A stretch of DNA of 64,000 bases from Synaphobranchus kaupii (lineage: Eukaryota > Chordata > Actinopteri > Anguilliformes > Synaphobranchidae). The stretch is from NCBI GenBank assembly GCA_029718625.1, contig JAINUF010000029.1, positions 510,001-574,000 of the forward strand, given 5' to 3'. This document shows positions 45,482 through 53,849 of this stretch, in pieces. Position numbers and translations under genes: made by a program. Below the pieces are notes generated by a model, which saw only the letters and a list, made by a program, of their open reading frames with translations, had not been told where the DNA came from and searched no databases. Positions within the stretch are counted from its first letter, which is position 1. Each line of letters opens with the position of its first letter.

Positions 45482-48400
45482 CCGCTCAATACTGCCCAGA
45501 CCTACACACACAACCGCTCAATACCGCCCAGAACCACACACACACACACACACACACACACGCAACAACCCCTCGGTACCACCCAGACACACACACACAC
45601 ACACACTATGACCGCTCAATACCACCCAGACCTACACACACTAGTAAAAACATTACTTTACACACAGGTTCCTAAATGTTTAAGATCAGATGTGTAAATA
45701 CAACCTCTTTACCTGCCAGGTACATCAATGAGCAGCAGATAAAAACTCACCATTTCTGACCAATCAGGTAGAGGCAGATGGGGTAGGAAGGCAGTTCCGC
45801 CAGCCCTGATAGGGCCAGGTTGAGGTACAGATTCCCGCCCAAGTTTCCCACATTCAGCGTCAAACCATAATACAACAGACTGCAGACCGTCCTGAGAGAC
45901 AACACAGGTAACAGACAGGTGAGAACGGGCAGGTGAGCAGGATGAGCACACGTACACAGGTAAGCGCTTAGAGACAGGTGTGTGTGTGTGTCAGGAACTG
46001 GTAAGAACTTAGAGACAGGTGTGTGTGTCAGGAACTGGTAAGAGCTTAGAGACAGGTGTGTATGTGTCAGGGACTGGTAAGAGCTTAGAGACAGGTGTGT
46101 GTGTGTGTCAGGGACTGGTAAGAGCTTAGAAACAGGTGTGTGTGTCAGGGACTGGTAAGAGCTTAGAGACAGGTGTGTGTGTCAGGGACTGGTAAGAGCT
46201 TAGAAACAGGTGTGTGTGTCAGGGACAGGTGAGAGAGTGAGAAACAGGTGTGTGTGTCAGGGACTGGTAAGAGCTTAGAAACAGGTGTGTGTGTCAGGGA
46301 CAGGTGAGAGAGTGAGAAACAGTTGACAGACAGGTGAGGACAGATGAGAAGTATGGACAGGTGAGATAGATAAGGAAAGGTGGCAGACAGGTGAGATAAA
46401 TAAATAAAGGTAACAGACAGATGAGATAGGTGGAGACAGGTAACAGACAGGTGAGATAGGTGAGAACAGGTAAGACAGGTGAGATAGGTGAGGACAGGTA
46501 AGTCAGGTGAGATAGGTGGGGACAGGTAACAGACAGGTGAGATAGGTGGGGACAGGTAACAGACAGGTGAGATAGGTGAGGACAGGTAAGACAGGTGAGA
46601 TAGATGAGGACAGGTAACAGACAGGTGAGATAGGTGGGGACAGGTAACAGACAGGTGAGATAGGTGGGGACAGGTAAGACAGGTGAGATAGGTGAGGACA
46701 GGTAATAGACAGGTGAGATAGGTGATGACAGGTAACAGACAGGTGAGATAGGTGGGGACAGGTAACAGACAGGTGAGACAGGTAAGACAGGTGAGATAGG
46801 TGGGGACAGGTAACAGACAGGTGAGATAGGTGGGGACAGGTAACAGACAGGTGAGATAGGTGATGACAGGTAACAGACAGGTGAGATAGGTGAGGACAGG
46901 TAAGACAGGTGAGATAGGTGGGGACAGGTAACAGACAGGTGAGACAGGTAACAGACAGATGAGATAGGTGGGGACAGGTAACAGACAGGTGAGATAGGTG
47001 AGGACAGGTAAGACAGGTGAGATAGGTGAGGACAGGTAACAGACAGGTGTGAGATAGGTGGGGACAGGTAAGACAGGTGAGATAGGTGGGGACAGGTAAC
47101 AGACAGGTGAGATAGGTGGGGACAGGTAACAGACAGGTGAGATAGGTGATGACAGGTAGCAGACAGGTAAGACAGGTGAGATAGGTGAGGACAGGTAAGA
47201 CAGGTGAGACAGGTAAGACAGGTGAGATAGGTGGGGACAGGTAACAGACAGGTGAGATAGGTGGGGACAGGTAACAGACAGGTGAGATAGGTGGGGACAG
47301 GTAACAGACAGGTGAGATAGGTGGGGACAGGTAACAGACAGGTGAGATAGGTGGGGACAGGTAACAGACAGATGAGATAGGTGGGGACAGGTAACAGACA
47401 GGTGAGATAAGTGAGGACAGGTAAGACAGGTGAGATAGGTGAGGACAGGTAACAGACAGGTGTGAGATAGGTGGGGACAGGTAAGACAGGTGAGATAGGT
47501 GGGGACAGGTAACAGACAGGTGAGATAGGTGGGGACAGGTAACAGACAGGTGAGATAGGTGATGACAGGTAGCAGACAGGTAAGACAGGTGAGATAGGTG
47601 AGGACAGGTAAGACAGGTGAGACAGGTAAGACAGGTGAGATAGGTGGGGACAGGTAACAGACAGGTGAGATAGGTGGGGACAGGTAACAGACAGGTGAGA
47701 TAGGTGGGGACAGGTAACAGACAGGTGAGATAGGTGAGGACAGGTAAGACAGGTGAGATAGGTGAGGACAGGTAACAGACAGGTGAGATAGGTGAGGACA
47801 GGTAAGACAGGTGAGATAGGTGGGGACAGGTAAGACAGGTGAGATAGGTGGGGACAGGTAAGACAGGTGAGATAGGTGGGGACAGGTAACAGACAGGTGA
47901 GATAGGTGAGGACAGGTAAGACAGGTGAGATAGGTGGGGACAGGTAACAGACAGGTGAGATAGGTGGGGACAGGTAAGACATGTGAGATAGGTGGGGACA
48001 GGTAACAGACAGGTGAGATAGATGAGGACAGGTAACAGACAGGTGAGATAGGTGGGGACAGGTAAGACAGGTGAGATAGGTGGGGACAGGTAAGACAGGT
48101 GAGGTAGGTGGGGACAGGTAACAGACAGGTGAGATAGGTTGGGACAGGTAAGACAGGTGAGATAGGTGGGGACAGGTAACAGACAGGTGAGATAGATGAG
48201 GACAGGTAACAGACAGGTGAGATAGGTGGGGACAGGTAACAGACAGGTGAGATAGGTGATGATAGGTGAAGGACAGCTGTTGTGGGGGTGTTGAGGAAGA
48301 TAGGGGGGCTAACACACCAGTTGTACATCATTATGAGGGTGCGAGAGCGCAGGGCGGGGTGTCGGATCAGGTCAAGTGGCCCCGCCCTGTCTCCACCCCT

Positions 48401-51400
48401 CCTCCTCTCTGCCGGGCTCAGGGACAGACTGCCCTTTAGATCCCGCCTCCCGTTCCGCTGGCCAATCAGAAGCAGGACCTGCTCTGCCTCTGCGAGCCGG
48501 CCTCGTGAGAACAGCCAGCGGGGAGATTCTGGTACAAACCTGGAGAAAGCAATAATAATAATAACAACAATAATAACAACAATATGATTAATAACAAAAC
48601 TATTATTATTATTATTATCATTATTGAGGTGATGGTAAGTTCTAAGTTTAATTTAAAACAGTTTCTTCTCTTATTCCTGTCTGTACACGCCTGACGCTGG
48701 TGGAAAAAATGCCATATCATTCCTATGCTGATGACACACAACTCTTTAACTCCTTCCGTCCCCTTGATACATTAGTCTCGGCACACATCTGAACCTGCTT
48801 ACAAGACATCTCATGTTGTTAATGATGATTCACCAATTTAAGGTCACCTGGGTTAAACCTCAGCTCAGACCTCCCCCTGCTGGGCCTTTACTCACCTGGA
48901 CGGCCCCTTTTTACCTGGACGGCACCTCCCTCTTCACCTGCTCAGAGGGTTACTCAACACCAAGCAGTCTCTCTGAGTACATCATGGCAGTTTGTCTGGC
49001 GTGCAGATTCCAACATTCGGAGAATCCGGCCCTTCCTCAACACCTACTCAACCTAGCTCTTAATTCAGGCACCGGTCATCTCAACACCTACTCAACCCAG
49101 CTCTTAGTCCAGACACGAGTCATCTCAACACCTACTCAACCCAGCTCTTAGTCCAGGCACAGATCATTTCAATACCTACTCAACCCAGTTCTTAATCCAG
49201 GCACGGATAATTTCAACAGTTCTTAATCCAGGCATGGATCATCTCAACACCTACTCAACCCAGCTCTTAATTCAGGCACCGGTCATCTCAACACCTACTC
49301 AACCCAGCTCATAGTCCAGACACGAGTCATCTCAACACCTACTCAACCCAGCTCATAGTCCAGGCACGGATCATCGCTTACTGCATCTCCCATCTCGCTT
49401 ACTGCATCTCCCGCCTCGCTTACTGCATCTCCCGCCTCGCTTACTGCATCTCCCGCCTCGCTTACTGCATCTCCCGCCTCGCTTACTGCATCTCCCGCCT
49501 CGCTTACTGCATCTCCCGCCTCGCTTACTGCATCTCCCGCCTCGCTTACTGCATCTCCCGCCTCGCTTACTGCATCTCCCGCCTCGCTTACTGCATCTCC
49601 CGTCTCAGCTCTTTTTTACTTCAGTCCAGCTGCTGTTTCTTAGGTTAACTACACTTGTTGATTATTAATGGGTCTCTGTGCCTTACAGGTGATACTGTGC
49701 AATGAACCCTAACCCTTACAGGTGATACTGTGCTATGAACCCTAACCCTTAAAGGTGATACTGTGCAATGAACCCTACCCCTTACAGGTAATACTGCATT
49801 CTTGTATTTCTGACAGCTACACTGATGTTCCCCCTGTCTGTCTAAGTCACTCTGCATAAGAACATCTGTGAAGTGAATATAATGAACAGCAGAGTCATTG
49901 GATACCATCTGACCCACCTCTTTAGTCTGTACCCCGCCCATCTCCAGACCCAAAGCACACGCAGATCCAAGATCCAAAACCCTTCCCTCCATAACTGGAT
50001 TAATGAAAACTACAATAAAACTACAACAAGGCCCAGAATAATCAATAAAACTACAACAAGGCACAGAATAATCAATAAAACTACAATAAGGCCCAGAATA
50101 ATCAATAAGACTACAACAAGGCCCAGAATAATCAATAAGACTACAACAAGGCCCAGAATAATCAATAAAACTGAAACAAGGCCCAGAATAATCAATAAAA
50201 CTACAATAAGGCCCAGAATAATCAATAAGACTACAACAAGGCCCAGAATAATCAATAAAACTGAAACAAGGCCCAGAATAATCAATAAAACTACAACAAG
50301 GCCCAGAATAATCAATAAGACTACAATAAGGCCCAGAATAATCAATAAGACTACAATAAGGCCCAGAATAATCAAAAAAACTGAAACAAAGCCCAGACCG
50401 AAAAAGAAAAACAGAAACAGCTCTCCAGGACCAGTGTTCCCCCCTTTCTACAATTTCTACAAATTCCTAGGATAAAGTTCTCAGAAGGACATTCCTATAA
50501 GGCAGGCAGGGGTTCCCACTCTAAGCACACAGCCCAATAAATACATTTCTATGAGCACCTCTTCTGAAAATGAAACCTGACATATGTACAGTACCAGTTT
50601 GGACACACCTACTCATAGGTTTTTTAAAGTTTTTTTTTAACTGTTTTCCACATTTTAGAATAGTAAAGTCATCAAAACAATGAGATAACACATTAAATTA
50701 TGCAAACAAATCAAAAAAAGTGTTATATTATAGATTCTTCAAAGTAGCCACCCTTTGCCTTGATAACGGCTTTGCACATTCTTGCCATTCTCTCAACCAA
50801 CTTCTGTGGTAAACAGGTATTCTGTAGTGATCTTGATGATGTCTCTGTATGCACTTATTGTACATCGCTTTGGATAAAAGTGTCTGCTAAATGAATGTAA
50901 TGTAATGTATTCCACAGGTAAACAGGTGATGCTATCATGACTCTGTATAAAAGGATATCGAAAGACTCTTGATACCTTATTTCCAGGTAGAATGTGCAAA
51001 GCTGTTATCAAGGCAAAGGGTGGCTACTTTTAAGAATCTAAAATATATATATAGTGTATAGTGTAAATATATAGTGTTGATGTCTTTACTATTCTAAAAT
51101 GTGGAAAACAGTAAAAATAACAAAAAAGAAACGTTCTACGAGTAGGTGTGTCCAAACTTTTGACTGGTACTGTACATTGTGAAATGAAAATGCTAAATTA
51201 ACATTTATCAAAACAACTGCAAGCACACTGACCATTCCTCTGCATGTAACTAGTGCAATGTTTCATTAGACTGGTGTGCTTGTGGAAAGTAAAATATAGC
51301 CTACAGCAAGTTATTTTTTCCACATACCTCTCTTGACCCACTGCAACCCCTCTAGCAGGAAACAGTGCAATAGAGGATGTTTCTAAAGAGTATTTTTCTG

Positions 51401-51593
51401 TGAATGGCAGGGATGACGGACTCACAGAGAGAGGATGAGCACGAGTCCGGCGAACAGGTTAACCAGCAGAGCCAGCTGTCTCCAGGACAGGATAAAATAC
51501 CCCAACGCTGCATACAACATGATGCCCACCGCAAAGGACACACTAAAGAGAGTACCTGAACATACAGCACACACACACATGCACGCACACGCA

Positions 51594-51636
<43 letters not shown>

Positions 51637-53398
51637 ACACACAAAAATAAACAAACATGAACACACTGACAATTAACCCAAGAATTCACTGGAAGAAAAA
51701 CAGATCAGCTTAAATCCTAAATTTTTTGAACAAACAAAAGCAAGAATAAACCCTGTGACGTGCGTCAGACATGCAGTTAATTCTTTCAACAATCAGTGAA
51801 ATGATAAAGACGTCCTCTTGACTGTCAGGGACCTCCATAATCCTCCATAATTCCTGCCTGTTTGAAATGCAAAGTGAACAAGGAAAAAATCGTCTCTTTC
51901 CTGGTTTTGTGGAAATATATTTGATCATTTACTTGATTATAAATCTATGCTTTCATCGCTCAATTAAGCTTGTTACCTGTGATGGCCCAATACGCCTGCC
52001 CCACAAACTCGTTGAGCAAAACAAATGCCACTAAAGACACGCCCCCATTCATGACTCCCAGCAGGAAGCGTGCCACGGCAAACAGCGGGAACGAGGGTGA
52101 AAGTCCACTGGCCACCCCGAAGACCAGGTCGAGTGTCAGGCCTAAAAGCAGGAGAGAAATCACCAACCCAAAGTTCAGTGGTTCACTGTACTTTTACATC
52201 AAATATAAAATCACAATAAACCACCAAGTCAACCTCACAATTAAGCACCAAACTAAACTCATCAACCCCACAACAAACATAGCAACCCTACGTCAAACAC
52301 ACATCAAACTCTCCACACCAAAAACAGCAACCCCACTTCAGTCACTTAAAAAGATATATAATACCAATGACAGATGAGCCCAACACCGAACGCACATTAA
52401 CCAGACAAAAGACACAAAAAGTTCAACTTAAAGCAGAACAGCTTCGCTCTTAAGCAATGTACAGCTCACTTTAACCCTCACTTTAGTTCCAGATGTTGAT
52501 GTTTTACCTGTGAGTAAGAGTCTCCTCCGACCGAACTGGTCTGAGAGTTGACCAAAGGTGACAGCACCAATCAGCACTCCGCAAAAGTACACAGAACTCA
52601 TCAAGGAGACCTTATAGGCCGCATCCCCAAGCAAGTACCACTGAAAAACACAGGTACAGTGTGTGACTATGTGTGTGTGTATCTGTCTGCATACACGTGC
52701 CAAAGCCTAAGCAGGCAACTGCAGAACATCGGGATTTAATTATAACCTGTAATAATAACAGTAATGTTTCCTCATTGTCTTGCACCTGACCAAACTATTT
52801 AGCTTCTTAGGCTCTTAAATCCTTAAAACATTTTTTACCTCGGAGGCGATGGAAGTGTGGCTGTCATTGAAATGCAGGTGCCCGTGCACCTCTGTTTCGC
52901 CAGCCTCGTGGAGCCAGTGTCGGAACGCTCGATCGTTGTCCCGCGTGCCGTTCAGCTGTCCGACCAGGTCCCACTGAAACTGCGGTTTGAGTCCAACCAG
53001 GGCGATGAGAACCGCCTCGGATGCAGTATACAGCTATCGAAGTGCCATGAGATACGTTCACACAGTTAACAAAGAGTAAATGCTGCAATTTGTTGTTTTT
53101 AACAATGTATTATTTAGTCAACACTGTACAACAATGTATTATTTAGTCATATTAAATTATTTAGTCAACACTGTATTCAGTCCAGATAAGTTTAATTTAA
53201 GGTCAATAGAAAGGATATGTGGCTTTAATAAAATCAATCTGTTGTAGCCGTTTTGTTCTCTCGTTTAATTACGCGCCATTGCAGTGTAATATCTGGTGAA
53301 AAATACTTTACCGATAAAACGAATGCAAGCAGAAAACAGAGGTAAACTTGGTAAATGCCCATTTCTCCAACGACCTTAAACGCCTCTTCAATTTCCAT
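34735..53398 (-). CDS. slc22a15: SLC22A15-like solute carrier (organic ion transporter, MFS), 12 coding exons
   Basis: Complete minus-strand gene. Exons: 53398-53312, 53033-52839, 52640-52508, 52141-51977, 51555-51426, 48539-48318, 45891-45751, 38899-38814, 37922-37814, 35942-35870, 35271-35071, 34881-34735. Every intron is GT-AG, every phase agrees, and the sum is 1689 nt (562 aa plus stop). The start [20 protein letters not shown] matches the conserved SLC22A15 N-terminus. Further family marks are the MFS loop [16 protein letters not shown] (about residues 125-140), PESPRWL (about 239-245), [20 protein letters not shown] (about 412-431) and [14 protein letters not shown] (about 470-483). 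It should be a 12-helix plasma-membrane carrier; substrates of the family include zwitterions and organic cations (family knowledge). The length is close to that known for vertebrate SLC22A15. Introns 6 and 7 carry most of the repeat load. No inactivating lesion seen. Confidence 0.95.
35071..35271 (-). CDS. slc22a15: slc22a15 exon 11 (residues 448-514)
   Basis: Encodes helix 12 ([20 protein letters not shown]) and the [12 protein letters not shown] motif, then the start of the cytoplasmic tail. Acceptor CCCTATAACAG, donor GTGAGT, phase 0. The acceptor is the last of a tandem series of near-identical copies. Confidence 0.93.
35275..35735. repeat. about 51-bp minisatellite in slc22a15 intron 10, copies of the exon 11 acceptor
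   Basis: The unit on the plus strand is TATAGGGAAAATACCACATA then TATACTGCTACTAGACTGGA then CACTCTTCTGT. On the gene strand each unit reads through CCCTATAACAG followed by AAGAGTGTCC, nearly the same as the true acceptor CCCTATAACAG followed by AAAAGTGTTC at 35271. There are about nine units, of which about five besides the real one keep an intact CAG acceptor. Confidence 0.92.
35870..35942 (-). CDS. slc22a15: slc22a15 exon 10 (residues 423-447)
   Basis: Encodes [20 protein letters not shown] and VPSL, the end of the SLC22 signature and helix 11. Acceptor TGTTCCAG. Donor GTCAGT is weaker than the gene's other donors; phase 0. Confidence 0.92.
36003..36095. repeat. 39-bp tandem repeat, left half (split by an L2 insertion)
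   Basis: The unit is CAATCACTTTGTGTGACACC followed by ATCACATCCACAACACTGC. About two units lie here; the array resumes at 37594-37677 on the other side of the L2 LINE, in slc22a15 intron 9. Confidence 0.85.
36096..37292 (+). pseudogene. L2 ORF2 fragment (reverse transcriptase and C-terminal region)
   Basis: About 395 codons of uninterrupted reverse-transcriptase sequence belong to the LINE; upstream codons of the same open frame (35829-36095) are antisense slc22a15 and tandem repeat and are not part of it. The intact YADD-type catalytic motif and the lack of stops suggest a fairly young insertion, but there is no endonuclease or ORF start, so it is not autonomous. Confidence 0.85.
36096..37593 (+). 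mobile_element. 5'-truncated L2-clade LINE inside slc22a15 intron 9
   Basis: Encodes, in one open stretch, reverse transcriptase from [20 protein letters not shown] through [34 protein letters not shown] and the active-site region [14 protein letters not shown], on to the L2-type C-terminal part with [20 protein letters not shown] and [15 protein letters not shown]. The frame closes at 37290, a little before the usual C-terminus. The 3' end is CGCTTTGGATAAAAGCGTCT with an ATGTA tail. The endonuclease is absent. It lies opposite in strand to the host gene. AATCAC occurs at both borders, a possible 6-bp duplication. Confidence 0.9.
37594..37677. repeat. 39-bp tandem repeat, right half
   Basis: About two further units of the array at 36003-36095. 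The LINE 3' tail passes directly into this sequence. Confidence 0.85.
37814..37922 (-). CDS. slc22a15: slc22a15 exon 9 (residues 387-423)
   Basis: Encodes helix 10 and the start of the SLC22 signature [11 protein letters not shown]. Acceptor CTCTGCAG, donor GTAAGA, phase 2. The acceptor and first 17 exon bases are duplicated at 37982-38006. Confidence 0.94.
37946..38037. repeat. CA repeat containing a duplicated exon 9 splice acceptor (37982-38006)
   Basis: Inside a CA-rich stretch of slc22a15 intron 8, the 25 bases at 37982-38006 repeat exactly those at 37906-37930, which span the exon 9 acceptor and the first 17 exon bases. The offset is 76 bp. Confidence 0.92.
38236..38786. repeat. CA/CTCTCA/CGCA microsatellite in slc22a15 intron 8
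   Basis: Composite simple repeat (CACACTCTCA, CACGCACGCA) ending about 28 bp from the exon 8 donor. All frames are open and artefactual. Confidence 0.95.
38814..38899 (-). CDS. slc22a15: slc22a15 exon 8 (residues 358-387)
   Basis: Encodes the loop GRRRS and helix 9 ([19 protein letters not shown]). Acceptor is TATAG preceded by a UG repeat instead of a normal pyrimidine tract; donor GTAAGT, phase 1. Confidence 0.9.
38901..39868. repeat. composite CA / CTCAATACCGCCCAGACCTA minisatellite in slc22a15 intron 7
   Basis: Units of about 36-38 bp or longer: AACAACCGCTCAATACCGCC, CAGACCTACACACACAC, with variable CA length. On the gene strand each unit reads (TG)n TAG GTCTGGGCGG, close to the true exon 8 acceptor (TG)n TATAG GTCCGGACGG that lies immediately next to the array. 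About two dozen copies. Confidence 0.93.
39869..43729 (+). mobile_element. solo LTR of a retrotransposon (Gypsy-like), enlarged by an internal 35-bp array
   Basis: The segment starts TGTTACGTCCCTTTG and ends CGGTCATAACA, giving the TG...CA ends and short inverted repeat TGTTA/TAACA of LTRs. A polyadenylation signal AATAAA is at 43661-43666, about 65 bp before the end. It interrupts one composite CA array, whose halves lie at 38901-39868 and 43730-45600. Removing the internal 35-bp array leaves about 0.9 kb, a normal LTR size. The flanking five bases (CACAA, CACAC) are within CA repeat and not diagnostic. No internal coding region or second LTR is present. Calling it Gypsy rather than another LTR group is inference. 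Confidence 0.72.
40090..43045. repeat. 35-bp minisatellite inside the solo LTR, about 84 copies
   Basis: The unit is AGGGCGTATGCAGGGCTTAC followed by TGTAGAGTTTGTTTT. Three dimorphic sites (GCGTATG/GTGTATG, AGGGCTT/AGGACTT, GAGTTTG/GAGCTTG) assort almost freely among units. One to three-base deletions occur at about 41275, 42035 and 42630. The seed appears once in the left flank (TTTAGGGTGTACAGTATGCA at about 40093). Confidence 0.96.
43730..45600. repeat. composite CA / CTCAATACTGCCCAGACCAA minisatellite in slc22a15 intron 7
   Basis: Repeated module ACAACTCAATACTGCCCAGA CCAACACAC separated by CA/CGCA tracts of variable length. From about 45200 there is a long two-copy block that includes AATTACTCAGTTCCGCCACC. 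It shares its core with 38901-39868. The 668-codon and similar frames are artefacts. Confidence 0.95.
45751..45891 (-). CDS. slc22a15: slc22a15 exon 7 (residues 311-358)
   Basis: Encodes helices 7-8 ([19 protein letters not shown] and [19 protein letters not shown]). Acceptor TCTCTCAG, donor GTGAGT, phase 2. Confidence 0.94.
45958..46325. repeat. about 37-bp minisatellite in slc22a15 intron 6
   Basis: The unit is AGAGCTTAGAAACAGGTGTG followed by TGTGTCAGGGACTGGTA, with variable GT length. About nine copies. It runs into the 27/30-bp array. Confidence 0.93.
46330..48270. repeat. 27/30-bp CAGGTGAG minisatellite filling slc22a15 intron 6, about 65 units
   Basis: The unit is GACAGGTGAGATAGGTGGGG ACAGGTAACA, with a 3-bp shorter form. 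Both lengths are divisible by three, so two overlapping minus-strand frames of about 700 codons stay open and are spurious. Internal duplications of several hundred bp are visible (for example 46980-47240 against 47400-47660). A single seed-like copy, CAGGTAACAGACAGGTGAGA, lies at 45906-45925, just beside the exon 7 acceptor. Confidence 0.96.
48318..48539 (-). CDS. slc22a15: slc22a15 exon 6 (residues 237-311)
   Basis: Starts with the [14 protein letters not shown] signature, then the long cytoplasmic loop and the start of helix 7 (RTLIMMYNW). Acceptor TTTCTCCAG, donor GTGTGT, phase 2. The loop is Arg-rich and GC-rich. Confidence 0.93.
49000..49370. repeat. 44-bp tandem repeat derived from LINE coding sequence, about 8 copies
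   Basis: The unit is CATCTCAACACCTACTCAAC then CCAGCTCTTAGTCCAGACAC then GAGT. It encodes [10 protein letters not shown], the same phrase present once in the L2 at 36940-36975. Some copies are partial. Confidence 0.85.
49376..49610. repeat. 21-bp tandem repeat, about 11 copies
   Basis: The unit is GCTTACTGCATCTCCCGCCT C. In frame it reads AYCISRL, a plausible corruption of the L2 phrase with YCNSLLA. It adjoins the 44-bp array in the position expected from the LINE order. Confidence 0.9.
49681..49795. repeat. short tandem repeat with TTACAGGTGATACTGTG, 3-4 copies
   Basis: The unit of about 45 bp reads CCTTACAGGTGATACTGTGC AATGAACCCTAACC. It lies within the degraded LINE region. Confidence 0.8.
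50010..50385. repeat. 30-bp minisatellite, about 13 copies, slc22a15 intron 5
   Basis: The unit is CAATAAAACTACAACAAGGC followed by CCAGAATAAT. Period divisible by three, so both strands stay open. Confidence 0.95.
50589..51172. mobile_element. Tc1/mariner-type MITE with long inverted repeats and TA target site
   Basis: Ends read CAGTACCAG...TTTGGACACACCTACTC and, inverted, GAGTAGGTGTGTCCAAACTTTTGACTGGTACTG, flanked by TA on both sides (50587-50588, 51173-51174). The arms remain complementary for about 200 bp, including CACCCTTTGCCTTGATAACG against its inverse near 50995-51030. No transposase. An L2 3' tail has inserted in the centre. Confidence 0.85.
50813..50907 (+). mobile_element. L2 LINE 3' tail (about 95 bp) nested in the MITE
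   Basis: From TCTGTAGTGATCTTGATGAT to the ATGTA tail it is nearly identical to the 3' end of the L2 at about 37510-37593. GTATTC at both borders may be a short target duplication. Confidence 0.85.
51426..51555 (-). CDS. slc22a15: slc22a15 exon 5 (residues 194-237)
   Basis: Encodes helices 5-6 ([18 protein letters not shown] and [14 protein letters not shown]). Acceptor ATGTTCAG, donor GTGAGT, phase 2. Confidence 0.94.
51575..51645. repeat. CA microsatellite in slc22a15 intron 4
   Basis: CA repeat with ATGCACG interruptions, about 20 bp upstream (gene strand) of exon 5. Confidence 0.93.
51977..52141 (-). CDS. slc22a15: slc22a15 exon 4 (residues 139-194)
   Basis: Encodes helices 3-4 ([15 protein letters not shown] and [20 protein letters not shown]). 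Acceptor CTTTTAG, donor GTAACA, phase 1. Confidence 0.94.
52508..52640 (-). CDS. slc22a15: slc22a15 exon 3 (residues 95-139)
   Basis: Encodes helix 2 and the MFS loop 2-3 motif with D-Q-F-G-R-R-R. Acceptor TTTTTCAG, donor GTAAAA, phase 1. Confidence 0.94.
52839..53033 (-). CDS. slc22a15: slc22a15 exon 2 (residues 30-94)
   Basis: Finishes helix 1 ([14 protein letters not shown]) and encodes the large extracellular loop typical of SLC22, with N-glycosylation sequons NGT and NDS, ending SIASE. Acceptor TTCGATAG, donor GTAAAA, phase 0. Confidence 0.93.
53312..53398 (-). CDS. slc22a15: slc22a15 exon 1 (residues 1-29)
   Basis: Begins at the ATG in a CCATGG context and encodes the cytoplasmic start and first part of transmembrane helix 1. 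Donor GTAAAG at 53311-53306, phase 0. Confidence 0.93.
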
Positions 53399-53849
53399 GG
53401 CTGTTGGGTAAACAAAGAAACTTCCATGCGAGTTCTGGAAATTGTGCCTCAGTCGTCTGCTAGGCTACATGCGACTTGGGCAGTTCTTGTCCTACACGCT
53501 GTAACTTCGGAATTTGTTAAGTAAATTAGGTGAGGTAGAAGATCGTTCAGGAAGGTTCTCCCCCCAGACAACCAGTCCATCGACGGATGGGCGGTGTTTA
53601 GACGAGCTACAGGCGTCGCGTCACGAGCTACACGTCATTTAGGCCGTTCAATAAAACAAACAAGGAATCAGTCGCACGAATAGACTCTTTAAATTAGTAA
53701 CATACTTTTAAGCCTAACAAATATATCCAAAGTAAAAACTGAACCATTACTGTCCCAGTATGTGATGCTTGTGACTAAAGGATGATACACCCCGCCCACC
53801 GCAGATTTTTTGTCACTTAACTGCAAAACTTCCAGAACAAGGTGTGCAA
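53399..53849. promoter_or_regulatory. presumed slc22a15 5' UTR/promoter region
   Basis: Immediately upstream of the exon 1 start codon on the minus strand. It is the only unique sequence between the gene and the Tc1 element. No TATA box or clear CpG island stands out, so the promoter call rests on position. Confidence 0.4.

Larger units (their letters stand above)
48710..49880 (+). mobile_element. decayed L2-like LINE in slc22a15 intron 5, rearranged into tandem arrays
   Basis: Starts with a translated active-site motif [11 protein letters not shown] at about 48717-48750, continues with broken L2-like sequence, then phrases homologous to the C-terminal reverse-transcriptase region of the L2 at about 36940 ([10 protein letters not shown]), which have become a 44-bp array, then a 21-bp array. 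The end near 49830-49875 (CTAAGTCACTCTGCATAAGA) resembles a degraded L2 3' tail. Confidence 0.65.

Noticed and set aside
43691..45697. 668-codon His/Thr-rich frame and its companions over the CA composite array
   Set aside because: Translation of CA repeats in three frames; the region is an intron of slc22a15 on the other strand.
46330..48270. CAGGTGAG and CAGGTAAC as splice donors
   Set aside because: They are perfect donor-like sequences but on the strand opposite to slc22a15, and no transcription from that strand is indicated.
46163..48331. Two overlapping frames of about 700 codons rich in SHLSVTCP and LPVPTYLTC
   Set aside because: 27/30-bp units divisible by three keep frames open; the region is intron 6 of slc22a15. 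The right end overlaps exon 6 in another context.
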